NCBI RefSeq assembly: GCF_019795155.1 | Contig: NZ_JAILYN010000002.1 | Location: 62,001-126,000, forward strand | DNA from: Marinobacterium arenosum | Lineage (GTDB): Bacteria > Pseudomonadota > Gammaproteobacteria > Pseudomonadales > Balneatricaceae | DNA: 64,000 bases | Reading direction: 5' to 3' | Part shown: one piece after another, positions 55,174 through 64,000 of the stretch | Position numbering within the stretch: the stretch's first letter is position 1 | How the letters are laid out: each line of letters begins with the position of its first letter | Notes under the pieces: generated by a model | What the model was told of the DNA's origin: nothing | Database searches by the model: none | The model's input: the letters and a program-made list of their open reading frames with translations, nothing else | Made by a program: the position numbers and the translations under genes

Positions 55174-55252
55174 CCAAACTCCTCCTAATTTGTGGCCGAT
55201 ACTTTATCACAGTTCCTCCGAACACCACCAAACCCGCCCGGTTTTCAAAGCA

Positions 55253-57466
55253 TTAGTGCCAATAGCCTGACTGCGCTGGGCGCCAGGCTGTTACCCGACA
55301 GCGGCCATCGGCGTCACCGATCAACCGGATTGCGCCGCTGCTGACGGTATCCAGCATTTGAATCCCCAATGCGTCGGCCCGCGCCCGCACGTCCGGATGG
55401 GGATGCTGAAACGGATTGGCATACCCGGCGCTGAACAACAGGTATTCCGGTGCCAGCTGCTGTAAAAACGCCCGGCTGGAGCTGAACCGGCTACCGTGAT
55501 GGGACGCCACCAGCCAGGTGACCGGCCGTAACGATGGCAGCAGCGTCCGTTCCCTGTCGCTACCGATATCACCGGGCAGCAACAATGAACAGTGCCGGTT
55601 GCGGACCTCCAACACGCAGGAGCGGTCGTTGTCGTCGACACCCTCGCCGCCCGCCAACAGCCGATAATCCACCCCGCCCCAGCGCCACTGCCGACCGGGT
55701 CGGCACAGCCGCATACCTGCTTCGGACAGCAGCTCAGGACTGCCGGTCAGCCGCTGCGCCACCGGTAGCCGCGCCAGCACCGCCTCGCGGCCACCGGCGT
55801 GGTCGATATCGTTATGACTGATGATCAACTGGTCGAGCCGGTCCACTTGCCGGCTGCGCAATGCCGGCAACACCGCCCGTTCGGCGGCGCTGCCACCGGA
55901 GCGGTAAGCCGGACCGGTATCGTACAGCAGGTGCTTATTGCCACTGGTGACATACACCGATAGCCCCTGACCGACATCGAACAACCAGGCCTCGAATCGC
56001 CCCGGCACCGGCACTTTTGCCTGGCCGGTCAGCAGCGGCAGCCACAGCAACAGGCCGAGATAGCGAATGGGAAAGCCACGCGGCATCAGCAACAGTCCGC
56101 TGCCCAGCAGCGCCAACAGCGTCGCCGGCAAGTCCGGCTGTGGCAGCTGTAGATGACTCAGCGGCCAGTCAGCGACCGCCGCCAGCCCCCACCAGAACAG
56201 CGCCACAGCGCCATCAACCAGTGGCAGCAGTAGATCGAGCCGCAACAGCGCCAGCAGGCCATCGAGCAGAAACAACAGCAGCATCATCGCGACATAGGGG
56301 ATCGCCAGCAGGTTGACCAATGGCGCCAGTATCGAGAAGCCCGAGAACCACCACGCCAGCAGCGGCAACATACCGATAAAGATCGCCAGCTGAACCCGCA
56401 ACAAACCGGCTCCCTGCCGGCGCAGGCCAGCCAACCACAGCAACACCGCCACCGCACCGAACGACAACCAGAAGCCGGCCTCATAAAACGCCAGCGGCGC
56501 CAGCGTCAGCACCACGGCCATCGCCAACCACCAGCGCTGCCAGTGACCGGTACGCCACTGCAGCAGGAAGCTGCCCAACAATACCGCGACCATCAACATC
56601 GCCCGCTGGGTCGGCAGCGCCATACCCGCCAACAGCGCATATAGCAGGCCGCACAATAAGCCGAGCACCACTGGACCGCCCCGAGCATCCTGTACCCGCT
56701 TGCGCCAGCGCTGCAGCTGGCGCCCCAGCCACCAGCCCAGCAGCACCGCGAAGCCGATATGCAGGCCGCTGATCACCGCCAGATGCACGGTGCCGGTACT
56801 GCGCAACAGCTGCCAGTGGCGCTCATCGAAGCCCTGCTTGACCCCCAGCAGCAACGCAGCCGCCGTGGCGACAGTGTCCGGCACCCGGTAACGGGCCTCC
56901 AACCAGCTATGGAGTTGCTGCCGGTAACTTTGCAGCCGACAGCAACGCCCCCGGTCGATGACACTCAGCTGGCGCACATAACCGGTGGCGTCCAGACCGC
57001 GGCTCAACAGCCAGCGGGGATAGTCGAAGCCGCCCGGATTGGACAGACCATGTGGTGGGGTAAGTCGTGCCTGGACATCGATCATCATGCCAGGCTCCAA
57101 GCTGACCGACGGTTGATACCAGCTGAGTCGGACCTGGCGCAAAGGGTGCGCTCCGACCTGCACGGAATGTGCGTTCAACACCCTGGCATTAAAACGCAGC
57201 ACGCCCGCCTTGCGCTGCGGCAGATCGTTGATCAGCAACCGCAATTGCCAGTCAGCACGCGGCGTATTAGACGGCAGCCGATGCTGCAGCTGCCAATGCC
57301 CCCACAGGGTAGCCACCAACAGACCCAGCCATAACGCGACCAGCCAGCCCGGCGGGCGCCCACGTAACGATAGCAATACCAGAAGAACCGGCAGAAACAG
57401 TAACCAAAGCGGAAGCAACCGGGGCATGAGCGCCACCAGCGCGATACCAGCCACATATGCGATCAT
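55253..57466 (-). CDS. ComEC/Rec2 family competence protein
   Basis: 737 residues. The N-terminal hydrophobic region is followed by an OB-like DUF4131 part, the Competence domain with about 8 membrane segments (HLAVISGLHIGFAVLLGWWL, ATAAALLLGVKQGFDERHW), and a C-terminal metallo-beta-lactamase-like domain (LFDVGQGLSVYVTSGN, LIISHNDIDHAGG, WLVASHHGSRFSSS). It is the inner-membrane channel for transforming DNA. It is divergent from the DUF2062 gene. Antisense frames of up to 190 codons are shadows. Confidence 0.93.
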   Translation of the reverse strand: MIAYVAGIALVALMPRLLPLWLLFLPVLLVLLSLRGRPPGWLVALWLGLLVATLWGHWQLQHRLPSNTPRADWQLRLLINDLPQRKAGVLRFNARVLNAHSVQVGAHPLRQVRLSWYQPSVSLEPGMMIDVQARLTPPHGLSNPGGFDYPRWLLSRGLDATGYVRQLSVIDRGRCCRLQSYRQQLHSWLEARYRVPDTVATAAALLLGVKQGFDERHWQLLRSTGTVHLAVISGLHIGFAVLLGWWLGRQLQRWRKRVQDARGGPVVLGLLCGLLYALLAGMALPTQRAMLMVAVLLGSFLLQWRTGHWQRWWLAMAVVLTLAPLAFYEAGFWLSFGAVAVLLWLAGLRRQGAGLLRVQLAIFIGMLPLLAWWFSGFSILAPLVNLLAIPYVAMMLLLFLLDGLLALLRLDLLLPLVDGAVALFWWGLAAVADWPLSHLQLPQPDLPATLLALLGSGLLLMPRGFPIRYLGLLLWLPLLTGQAKVPVPGRFEAWLFDVGQGLSVYVTSGNKHLLYDTGPAYRSGGSAAERAVLPALRSRQVDRLDQLIISHNDIDHAGGREAVLARLPVAQRLTGSPELLSEAGMRLCRPGRQWRWGGVDYRLLAGGEGVDDNDRSCVLEVRNRHCSLLLPGDIGSDRERTLLPSLRPVTWLVASHHGSRFSSSRAFLQQLAPEYLLFSAGYANPFQHPHPDVRARADALGIQMLDTVSSGAIRLIGDADGRCRVTAWRPAQSGYWH

Positions 57467-57547
57467 CCTTGATCTCGTCCATTTGGCTTAGTTGAATGCA
57501 GGGTGCATAATAGCGCGGATTAAAACGACGCCGGGTCAGCAGAAGTA

Positions 57548-58057
57548 ATGCCGCGCAAACTCATTAAAAAGTACATGCCGGACGAGTCCAAGCTCAAGGA
57601 ACACAAACACCTGAGCTGGCTGGGCGACCATCTGCACGAACCCAACCTCTGGCACCTGACCCGCAAATCAGTTTCGCGCGCCTTTTTCGTCGGAATTTTC
57701 TGTGCTTTCCTGCCCATTCCGGCCCAGATGCTGGTAGCGGCGGCGATGGCATTTATCTTCCGCAGCAACCTGCCGATCTCGGTCGGTCTGGTCTGGCTGA
57801 CCAATCCGATCACCATGCCGCCGATCTTCTACGGTACCTACCTGGTGGGTGCCGCCTTGCTGGGCGGCCAGGACCCGACCATCCAGTTCGAACTGTCGAT
57901 GAGCTGGTTGAGCGAGAGCCTGTCGGCGATCTGGTGGCCGCTGCTGCTCGGCTCGCTGGTGTGCGGCCTGATCGGCGGGGTGGCATCCTACTTCGCGGTG
58001 CGCGGCCTGTGGATGTGGCACGTCAACCGCAACTGGGCTCGCCGGCGGAATCGCTGA
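57548..58057 (+). CDS. DUF2062 membrane protein
   Basis: 169 residues. Start MPRKLIKKYMPDESKLKEHK then a cytoplasmic stretch and three to four hydrophobic segments (VGIFCAFLPIPAQMLVAAAM, GLVWLTNPITMPPIFYGTYL, LGSLVCGLIGGVASYFAV). The LPIPxQM and NPITMPPIFYG motifs are characteristic of DUF2062, which has no proven function. Divergent from comEC, with which it is often adjacent in gammaproteobacteria. Confidence 0.9.
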   Translation: MPRKLIKKYMPDESKLKEHKHLSWLGDHLHEPNLWHLTRKSVSRAFFVGIFCAFLPIPAQMLVAAAMAFIFRSNLPISVGLVWLTNPITMPPIFYGTYLVGAALLGGQDPTIQFELSMSWLSESLSAIWWPLLLGSLVCGLIGGVASYFAVRGLWMWHVNRNWARRRNR

Positions 58058-58225
58058 AAGCTGCAACAAGCTTACTACAATATCGCAGCACGCCAGGTTT
58101 AAGACATTCGCTTTTCTTGGTAGAACCGTCTGGCTGAACCTCTCCTACAACAGAGGTTCATCTTGCGGCAATCAACCACCGATATCAGCTCAGAACTGTC
58201 AACTTCCAACTGTTAACTTCAAAAA

Positions 58226-58906
58226 CTATCCCTGCCGCAGACAACCCTCTTCCAGCACATAGAGCCGATCCATCTGACGGGCCAACTCAAGATCATGAGT
58301 CACCACCAGAAAGGCGATACCGAACTGTTCATTGAGTCGATGCATCAGCGCCTGCACCTCCTGGGCGGTGTGCTGGTCCAGATTACCGGTCGGCTCGTCC
58401 ATCAGCACGCAGGAGGGCTGATTGATCAGCGCCCGGGCGATCGCCACCCGCTGCCGTTCACCGCCGCTAAGCTGGCCGGGCTTGTGCTTGAGACGGCCGG
58501 CCAGGCCGACATCGCCCAGCAGCTGTGCCGCCCGTTCACGGGCCTCGGCAACCGGACGGCCACCCAGCAGCTGGGGAATAGCAACGTTTTCCAACGCCGA
58601 GAACTCCGGCAACAGGTGGTGGAACTGATACACGAAGCCCAGTTCCGCATTGCGTAGTGCCGCCCGCTTCGCCTCGCTCAGGGCGAACAGGTCCTGACCG
58701 ACCACCTCCACGGTGCCATCCGTGGGTTTATCCAGACCACTGAGGATATTCAACAGGGTACTCTTGCCGGAGCCGGAGCTCCCCATGATCGCCACCTGCT
58801 CGCCAGCGTTGAGCACCAGCTCGACACCATCCAGAATCTGCAGCTCTTCGCCGGCATCCCGGTACATTTTGCCGATCTGCCGGCCCTGCATTACCGCCTT
58901 ACTCAT
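58226..58906 (-). CDS. LolD, lipoprotein export ATPase
   Basis: 226 residues. ABC ATPase of the LolCDE complex that releases outer-membrane lipoproteins from the inner membrane. Walker [16 protein letters not shown]-loop [16 protein letters not shown] (the HHLLP pattern is typical of LolD), signature [15 protein letters not shown], Walker [13 protein letters not shown], and the switch His in LVVTHDLEL. It overlaps the lolC-like gene by 8 bp. Confidence 0.95.
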   Translation of the reverse strand: MSKAVMQGRQIGKMYRDAGEELQILDGVELVLNAGEQVAIMGSSGSGKSTLLNILSGLDKPTDGTVEVVGQDLFALSEAKRAALRNAELGFVYQFHHLLPEFSALENVAIPQLLGGRPVAEARERAAQLLGDVGLAGRLKHKPGQLSGGERQRVAIARALINQPSCVLMDEPTGNLDQHTAQEVQALMHRLNEQFGIAFLVVTHDLELARQMDRLYVLEEGCLRQG

Positions 58907-60143
58907 AACGCAATGCCTCCGCCGGCTGGGTCCGTGAAGCGCGCCAGGCCGGATACAGCGTCGCCAGAAAACTGATCAGCAGAGCCGACAGAGTGATCAC
59001 CAGCACATCCGCCAGGCGCAGCTCGGACGGGAAGTAGCTGATGAAGTAGACATCGGCGTTGAGGAACTGGATACCGAAGGTGTCCTCCAACCAGCTGATC
59101 AGGTCGGAGATGGTCAGCGCCAGCAGGGTGCCGAGCCCGGTACCGAGCAGCGTGCCCACCACGCCGATCACCGACCCCTGCACCATGAAGACCCGCATCA
59201 CCAGGCCCGGCGTCGCGCCCATAGTGCGCAGAATAGCGATATCGGCGGTCTTGTCGGTCACCACCATCACCAGCGTGGAGACAATATTGAACGCCGCCAC
59301 CAGCACGATCAGAAACAGCAGCAGGCCGATCATCCGCTTCTCCAGCTGGATCGCCTGGAACAGGTTGCCGTGGGTACGGGTCCAGTCGCTGGCCCGGAAA
59401 TAGCCCGGCAATCCGGCAGCCAGCTCGCGCACCTGCCGTGGCGCCTCGAACAGGTCGTCGAACTGCAGCCGAATGCCGTCGATCTGGTCGCCAAGCCGCT
59501 TGATCTTGGCCGCATCACGCAGGTGAATATAGCCGAGCGAGGCATCCAGCTCCGCCCCGACCGCAAAAACTCCTACCACCGTGAAGCGCTTCAACCGCGG
59601 GATCACCCCCGCCACGCTGACCGAAGCCTCCGGCAACACCAGCGTCACCTTGTCCCCCACCGACACGCCGAGGTAACGCGCCAGCAGCTCGCCCAGCACG
59701 ATACCGAACGACTGCTGCTCCAGCGCTTCCAGACTGCCGGCGGCCATATGCTGCGACAGGATCGACACCTTGCGTTCATAGGCCGGATCGATACCGTTGA
59801 TCAACGCTCCCTGCACGGCACCCCGATTGGTCAGCATCGCCTGCGCCTGGATATAGGGCGCCGCAGCCACCACCGTCGGTGCCTGCTCCAGCTCCGCCAG
59901 CAGCGGCCGCCAGTCGGCGATTGACTTGCCGTACTCGCTGATGGTGGCGTGCGGCACCATGCCGAGGATCCGCTGCTTCAGTTCGCGATCGAAACCGTTC
60001 ATCACCGACAGCACGACAATCAACGCCGCGACACCCAGCATCAGGCCGAGCATCGAGGCCAGCGAGATGAACGAGATAAAATGGTTGCTGCGCTTGGCCG
60101 CCGTATAGCGCAAGCCAACAAAGATGGAAAATGGCTTAAACAT
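58899..60143 (-). CDS. LolC/LolE family lipoprotein-releasing permease
   Basis: 414 residues with four membrane helices: one N-terminal ([39 protein letters not shown] follows) and three C-terminal ([60 protein letters not shown]). The large periplasmic loop between them is the MacB-like domain. With LolD it forms the lipoprotein sorting machine. Only one permease gene is present here, so the transporter may be a LolF-type homodimer or the second gene may lie elsewhere. Confidence 0.92.
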   Translation of the reverse strand: MFKPFSIFVGLRYTAAKRSNHFISFISLASMLGLMLGVAALIVVLSVMNGFDRELKQRILGMVPHATISEYGKSIADWRPLLAELEQAPTVVAAAPYIQAQAMLTNRGAVQGALINGIDPAYERKVSILSQHMAAGSLEALEQQSFGIVLGELLARYLGVSVGDKVTLVLPEASVSVAGVIPRLKRFTVVGVFAVGAELDASLGYIHLRDAAKIKRLGDQIDGIRLQFDDLFEAPRQVRELAAGLPGYFRASDWTRTHGNLFQAIQLEKRMIGLLLFLIVLVAAFNIVSTLVMVVTDKTADIAILRTMGATPGLVMRVFMVQGSVIGVVGTLLGTGLGTLLALTISDLISWLEDTFGIQFLNADVYFISYFPSELRLADVLVITLSALLISFLATLYPAWRASRTQPAEALRYE

Positions 60144-60289
60144 AGCGGCGCATTAAATCACAGAACCAGCCCCGGCAGTAAGCCCGGCCACACCCGCCAG
60201 AGCGGAATTGTCAGCAAAGACCCCGATACCATTCAGCTAGGGTTCTCCGCTATACTGCAGCCAAACGACAATCATTCAGCGAGCGGACC

Positions 60290-60856
60290 GTGCAGGACAA
60301 AGACCGTCGCCAGTTTTTTCGAATCAACCAGAAAGTCGCCCTGGATATTAGACCGATCCAGGAAAGTGAACTGCTGGCTGGCCCCCGCCCCGAGCAGTTC
60401 GAAGTATCGCCCGCCTTTTCGCTGCTCTGCGAGCTCCATGAACAGGACGCCGAAAGCCACCACCTATTGCGCAAGATCGCTGAGAGGGACGGTGCGGTGG
60501 CCAGCTACCTGCAGCTGCTCAACAACAAGATAGACGCCCTGGGTCGCGCACTGGTATCGAGCAGCATCAACATGGATCGGATGATCCACCAGCACATCAA
60601 CCTGTCGGAAGGCGGGATGCTGTTTCAATACCCGCAGCCGCTTGACGAAGACGGCTACCTGGCGATGAAGCTGATCTTCCCGGACTCCTGTCTCGGCATC
60701 CTGCTGCACGCCCGCGTACTGCGCTGCAAACGGCTGGCTGACGAATTCGAGATTGCGGTGGAGTTTTACCGTCTGCCGGAAAACTGCCGCACCCAACTGG
60801 CCCGCCAGATTATCGAAAGCCAGGCACAGACACGACGCCAGATCAGCAACGGCTAG
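60290..60856 (+). CDS. PilZ domain protein
   Basis: 188 residues. The N-terminus DKDRRQFFRINQKVALDIRP holds the RRxxxR motif of c-di-GMP-binding PilZ domains; the second part of the motif is near INLSEGGMLFQYPQPLDEDG (NLSxGGM, equivalent to D/NxSxxG). The middle is helical. The protein probably responds to cyclic di-GMP, and a diguanylate cyclase gene lies at 12990. The start is GTG at 60290; TATACT (60250-60255) upstream could be a -10. The next gene follows after about 50 bp on the same strand. Confidence 0.88.
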   Translation: MQDKDRRQFFRINQKVALDIRPIQESELLAGPRPEQFEVSPAFSLLCELHEQDAESHHLLRKIAERDGAVASYLQLLNNKIDALGRALVSSSINMDRMIHQHINLSEGGMLFQYPQPLDEDGYLAMKLIFPDSCLGILLHARVLRCKRLADEFEIAVEFYRLPENCRTQLARQIIESQAQTRRQISNG

Positions 60857-60905
60857 ACAACCAAGCTGCCTACCCCAGCCACATAGATCGAGATAATGAC
60901 TGAAC

Positions 60906-61208
60906 ATGCATAACAAGACTCTTCACCATATCGGTGTCGGCGCCGGTTTCCTCGGCCTGATCCTGTGGTATTACGCCGGTCACCAGCTGGGCATCCTCGA
61001 CTGGGTCGCCCAGCAGGTTCCCGAGCGCTATGCCGGCGGCGGCCTGATGCTGGGGATCATGCTGTTGATGACCCCGGGGTTCTTTATCTGGAAGCTTTAC
61101 AACCGCTGGCTGGAAGCCAAGCTGTCGGTGCGGGGCCGCTACTACGAGGATGAGTACTACGCCAGCCTGAAAAAGGATGACAAGGACACGGACGACAAAC
61201 AGTCGTAA
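60906..61208 (+). CDS. Small membrane protein, unknown function
   Basis: 100 residues. Two hydrophobic segments (VGAGFLGLILWYYAG and GGLMLGIMLLMTPGFFIWKL) are followed by a charged cytoplasmic tail with RGRYYEDEYYASLKKDDKDT and a further D/K-rich end. No family is recognised. GAGATAATGACTGAAC lies upstream. It follows the PilZ gene by 49 bp, so a link to cyclic di-GMP control is possible but unproven. Confidence 0.7.
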   Translation: MHNKTLHHIGVGAGFLGLILWYYAGHQLGILDWVAQQVPERYAGGGLMLGIMLLMTPGFFIWKLYNRWLEAKLSVRGRYYEDEYYASLKKDDKDTDDKQS

Positions 61209-61671
61209 GGTACAACTCCGCCAATACCGGATTGCCTGGGCGCAACCTCGTACCACCTGTATCCACATGGACACGATGGCCAGACCGGTTGCAGCTACAC
61301 CAGTCTCGCCGGCACCGCCAAGACTATCCGATTGCTCCAGTCAAAGCGGGCAGATTAATAATAAAAAGGTCTTCGCGAAGCAGAGGAAAGCATCGACATC
61401 CGGTGAACAAGCGCCGTGCGAGCACAGAAAACGAGCCCACCATACCAAGCTATTTTTGCCCACAGATGCCGCAGGCGACCGATCCTGGACCTGGAGAAGC
61501 GTAGAATCACTAGCCGACCAGCAAGGGAGCAAGTTGAAAACTTGCCCCACTGCCGGTCAACCTCTGCCGCGCTCAACGGCGCCCCGACATCTACCAGATC
61601 TTGCGCCAGAGCCTACTAGGGCTATCCGCTGTTCCGCTTGCAGTTTGCCTCTTGTCGCTCCCCGAAGGGGA
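61209..61671. other. Spacer with degenerate repeat, no gene
   Basis: No gene is supported. At 61382-61445 a degenerate copy of the 65-bp element is present (AGAGGAAAGCATCGACAT, GGTGAACAAGCG, then GCGAGCACAGAAAACGAGC). Several open frames of 60-160 codons overlap here without family features. Confidence 0.6.
61382..61445 (+). repeat. 65-bp palindromic element, degenerate copy C
   Basis: The same layout as at 8501-8565 with about a dozen base changes; the inverted repeat is weakened (GCGAGCAC versus GAGCCCACC). It appears older than copies A and B. Confidence 0.65.
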
Positions 61672-61704
61672 TAAAAAAGGGCGCCCCTAAGAGACGCCCT
61701 TTTG
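61672..61704. terminator. Bidirectional terminator between convergent genes
   Basis: Stem AAAGGGCG/CGCCCTTT with an 11-base loop. A T run follows on both strands (TTTTGT rightward, TTTTTTAT leftward), so it can end both the small membrane protein transcript and ppiD. Confidence 0.88.
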
Positions 61705-61732
61705 TATCTTACCGGCCTGGAAAGCTCACACC

Positions 61733-63616
61733 TCAGAGGCGCTCGATCTCGGCCTCGGACTTCAGCTGCTCCAGCATCGCACGATAATCCGCCTGGCCGC
61801 GACCGGACGCCAGCACTCGCTGGATACTACGGCGCTCGTCATCGGACAGTTCGGAATCCGCTACCGCTACCTGCTCCAGCGCTATGACGGCATAGCTACC
61901 ATCGAACATCGGAACACTGGCGTAGCTGGCACCGTTTTCCGGTTGCGCCATCCGGAACAGCTCGGTGCGCACCTCCAGCGGCAGATCCCGCGTGGCACGC
62001 TGAACCCCTTCACGGGACACCAGCTCAAGCTCTCCGGCCTGCTCCGCCATGGTGGCACCGGCACGCAGCGCAGCCAGCTTCTCCTGCGCCATTGCCTTGA
62101 GCTGCTCACGCGCCCGGCTTTCGACCAGCTCGGCCCGCAGCTGCTCGGCCACCTCATCCAGCGTCCTGGTACGCGGCTGGCGATGCTCTTTCAGGTGCAG
62201 TACCACCGCCCGGCTGTTATCCAAGTCGATCAATACGCTGTTAACGCGATCTTTCAACACCTCATCACCGAAGGCCGCTTTAATCACCTTGGGATTGGCG
62301 GTAATTGAATCGGCACCACCGTTACGGCCGAACGGCGCTGACTGCTGGATGGTCAGCCCCAGCACTTCAGCCGGCTCTGCCAGGTCGGCGGAGGAGAAAC
62401 TGATATCGGCCAGTCGTTCGCGCTGTTCGACATAGATCGCCTCGGATTTCTCCCGAACCAGTTCCGCACGCAAACGCTCCTCAGTTTCGGCAAAGCTCGG
62501 CGCCTGCAGCTGCTTCACATCGATCAGCTTGATGATGTGATAACCGAAATCGGTGCGCACCGGCTCAGACAGGCTGCCGGTGTCGGTCAGCGCATACAGC
62601 GCCTCCTCGAACTCCGGCACGAATACACCCTTGCCGTTCACCCCCAGGTCACCACCGGCTTCGGCGGAACCGATATCGTCGGACTCGGCCTGGGCCAGCG
62701 TGGCAAAATCTTCGCCGGCCTGCAGCCGCGCCAACAACTCTTCGGCGCGCGCCTTGGCGGCGGCGTCATCACGCTGGTCACCAACCTCCACCAGGATATG
62801 GGCGGCGTGACGCTGCTCCTCGGCACTGAAGTTCTCCAGCAGAGTCTGGTACTGCGTCTGTAACTCATCGTCGGTTACCGAGACTTCGGATTCCAGCGAT
62901 TCGCGCTCCAACAGCAGATAGTCGACGACAACCTGCTCGTCGGTCATCAGGCTGCCACGACGCTTATCGTATTCTGCAGCAAGCTCTTCGTCGGAAATCT
63001 CGATCGTCGCCTTGACCGGCTCCGCCGGCAGTACGAAGTAGCTCAGGTCGCGGGTCTGCCGATCCAGCTCCACCACCTGCTGCGCCTCACCCGGCAGGGT
63101 AAATGCGGACATCATGTAGCCAAGACGCTCCTGCTCGATCAGCTTCTCCTTGCGCAGCAGGGCCCGATAGGTCAGCGGCGTCAGGCCGGCATTACGCAAC
63201 AGCGCCTCGAACTGTTGACGATCGAATTTACCGTCCAGCTGAAAGTCCGGCGTACCGACGATCAGCTGGTCGATCAGTTGATCGGAGATGCGCATATCCT
63301 GATTCTGGGCAGACTGCACCAGCACTGCCTGCTCGATCAGTCCGTCCAGCACCCCTTCACGAATCGCGTCGTCTTCCAGCAGCGACGGATCGGCATTCTC
63401 GCCCATCTGGGCCAGCAACTGGCGACGCTGCAGTTCAACCCCCTGCAACAGCTCGCGCTCACCGATCTCCTCGCCATTGACCGTTGCCGGCGCATTACTG
63501 CCGCCAGTCAGGCTGACCAGGGACTCCACACCGAACAGCGCAAAGGTAACCACGATCAGGCCGACAATGACCTTGGCGACGATACTCTGTGAATTATCTC
63601 GGATTGATTGAAGCAT
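61733..63616 (-). CDS. PpiD, periplasmic chaperone with parvulin domain
   Basis: 627 residues. One N-terminal membrane anchor (VAKVIVGLIVVTFALFGV), a SurA-like N-terminal domain (NGEEIGERELLQGVELQRRQ and following), and a parvulin-type PPIase domain (about 265-360: HAAHILVEVGDQRDDAAAKA, LLARLQAGEDFATLAQAESD, GGDLGVNGKGVFVPEFEEAL). The C-terminal part resembles the second SurA-like region. It assists folding of exported proteins near the Sec translocon. The neighbour is HU-beta, a classic gammaproteobacterial gene order. Confidence 0.94.
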   Translation of the reverse strand: MLQSIRDNSQSIVAKVIVGLIVVTFALFGVESLVSLTGGSNAPATVNGEEIGERELLQGVELQRRQLLAQMGENADPSLLEDDAIREGVLDGLIEQAVLVQSAQNQDMRISDQLIDQLIVGTPDFQLDGKFDRQQFEALLRNAGLTPLTYRALLRKEKLIEQERLGYMMSAFTLPGEAQQVVELDRQTRDLSYFVLPAEPVKATIEISDEELAAEYDKRRGSLMTDEQVVVDYLLLERESLESEVSVTDDELQTQYQTLLENFSAEEQRHAAHILVEVGDQRDDAAAKARAEELLARLQAGEDFATLAQAESDDIGSAEAGGDLGVNGKGVFVPEFEEALYALTDTGSLSEPVRTDFGYHIIKLIDVKQLQAPSFAETEERLRAELVREKSEAIYVEQRERLADISFSSADLAEPAEVLGLTIQQSAPFGRNGGADSITANPKVIKAAFGDEVLKDRVNSVLIDLDNSRAVVLHLKEHRQPRTRTLDEVAEQLRAELVESRAREQLKAMAQEKLAALRAGATMAEQAGELELVSREGVQRATRDLPLEVRTELFRMAQPENGASYASVPMFDGSYAVIALEQVAVADSELSDDERRSIQRVLASGRGQADYRAMLEQLKSEAEIERL

Positions 63617-63640
63617 CTTTTCCTCAGATTACTTTCAGCT

Positions 63641-63679
63641 AAAAAAAAAGCGTATTCGCTAGTGGAATACGCCTTTTTT
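63641..63679 (-). terminator. Terminator after tRNA-Asp (bidirectional)
   Basis: Perfect eight-pair stem GCGTATTC/GAATACGC with a seven-base loop. A run of nine T follows on the minus strand and TTTTTT on the plus strand, directly beyond the tRNA 3' end. Confidence 0.9.
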
Positions 63680-63684
63680 ATATC

Positions 63685-63761
63685 TGGCGGAACGGACGGG
63701 ACTCGAACCCGCGACCCCCTGCGTGACAGGCAGGTATTCTAACCAGCTGAACTACCGCTCC
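63685..63761 (-). tRNA. tRNA-Asp (GTC)
   Basis: 77 bases with the CCA end encoded. The minus-strand sequence has the acceptor stem GGAGCGG/CCGTTCC (one G-T pair), the anticodon loop CTGTCAC in the stem CCTGC/GCAGG, and the T arm GCGGGTTCGAGTCCCGT. Anticodon GTC reads Asp codons. It starts 32 bp after the hupB stop codon on the same strand and is followed by a terminator, so it may be cut from the hupB transcript. Confidence 0.97.
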
Positions 63762-63793
63762 TGCTCAAATAAGTCTCCTAATACCCAGGAGTC

Positions 63794-64000
63794 TTATTTA
63801 TTTACTGCGTCCTTCAGGGCTTTACCCGGCTTGAACGTCGGCAGCGTCGCAGCTGCGATTTCGATCGGCTGACCGGTCTGCGGGTTACGGCCAGTGCGTG
63901 CTGCACGTTCCTTAACCGCAAAAGTACCGAAGCCAACCAGAGCGACGGACTCGCTCTTCTGCAGCGCTTCTGTGATGGCATCCAGAGTAGCGTCCAGTGC
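63794..64000 (-). CDS. HU-beta (HupB), partial
   Basis: The last 68 residues of an HU-type nucleoid protein; the gene continues beyond the window. [20 protein letters not shown] contains the family core and [10 protein letters not shown] the start of the DNA-gripping arm; the end is [18 protein letters not shown]-beta bends and compacts DNA. It is upstream of tRNA-Asp and ppiD on the same strand, as in Pseudomonas. Confidence 0.95.
   Translation of the reverse strand, partial: ALDATLDAITEALQKSESVALVGFGTFAVKERAARTGRNPQTGQPIEIAAATLPTFKPGKALKDAVNK

Overview
The window looks like a chromosomal segment of a gammaproteobacterium of moderately high GC. The evidence is the gene set and order: RNase E, RluC, CysB, LolC/LolD, PpiD next to HU-beta, a MurB-LMW phosphatase-KdsB-Trm112-LpxK-ExbD-ExbB operon, ComEC, and a methylcitrate cluster of the AcnD/PrpF type. 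The REP-like repeats between genes also fit this class. An affiliation near sulfur-oxidising Chromatiales is possible, but that is only an impression. There is no phage, plasmid backbone, IS element or CRISPR array.

Region by region. 0-5 kb: an EEP-family nuclease/phosphatase, an unusual fusion of a Clp1/Grc3-like polynucleotide kinase to a tRNase Z-type metallo-beta-lactamase, a short endonuclease V homologue, and a Leu/Phe/Val-type amino acid dehydrogenase. 5-9 kb: repeat-rich spacers, two small genes, an AraC regulator, a methyltransferase and a small membrane protein. 9-17 kb: prpD with a DUF899 and a TPR gene, a 7TM diguanylate cyclase, and a short AT-rich accessory island (DUF2867, DUF1801, an ICMT-like methyltransferase, a Crp/Fnr tail remnant). 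17-25 kb: the propionate (methylcitrate) operon gntR-prpB-prpC-acnD-prpF, with operator-like palindromes at its promoter that recur upstream of a neighbouring alpha/beta hydrolase. 25-30 kb: PabB, a cysteine synthase family enzyme, a DUF6868 protein and an NhaC-type Na+/H+ antiporter with a structured 5' leader. 30-36 kb: a secreted copper amine oxidase, a DUF4198 protein, a small secreted Cys-rich protein and a BBE-like FAD oxidase. 36-38 kb: the complete AmmeMemoRadiSam triad. 38-42.5 kb: two chemoreceptors, a secreted Cache protein and a NIT-like membrane protein. 42.7-47 kb: ThrH, CysB, a chromosomal KfrA-like coiled-coil protein and RluC. 47-50.4 kb: RNase E with a long leader. 50.6-60 kb: cell-envelope operons. 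60-64 kb: a PilZ protein, a small membrane protein, PpiD, tRNA-Asp and the C-terminal part of HU-beta.

How the genes work together. PrpB/C, AcnD and PrpF (with the detached PrpD) form a complete methylcitrate cycle for propionyl-CoA under a GntR repressor. The MurB-to-ExbB operon and LolCD serve peptidoglycan, LPS and lipoprotein assembly. The two MCP loci appear to be signalling modules with separate sensor proteins. The most unusual item is the kinase-tRNase Z fusion at 1316-3271. Next in interest are the NhaC leader, the shared GntR-type operators, the AmmeMemoRadiSam triad and several families of intergenic palindromic repeats.
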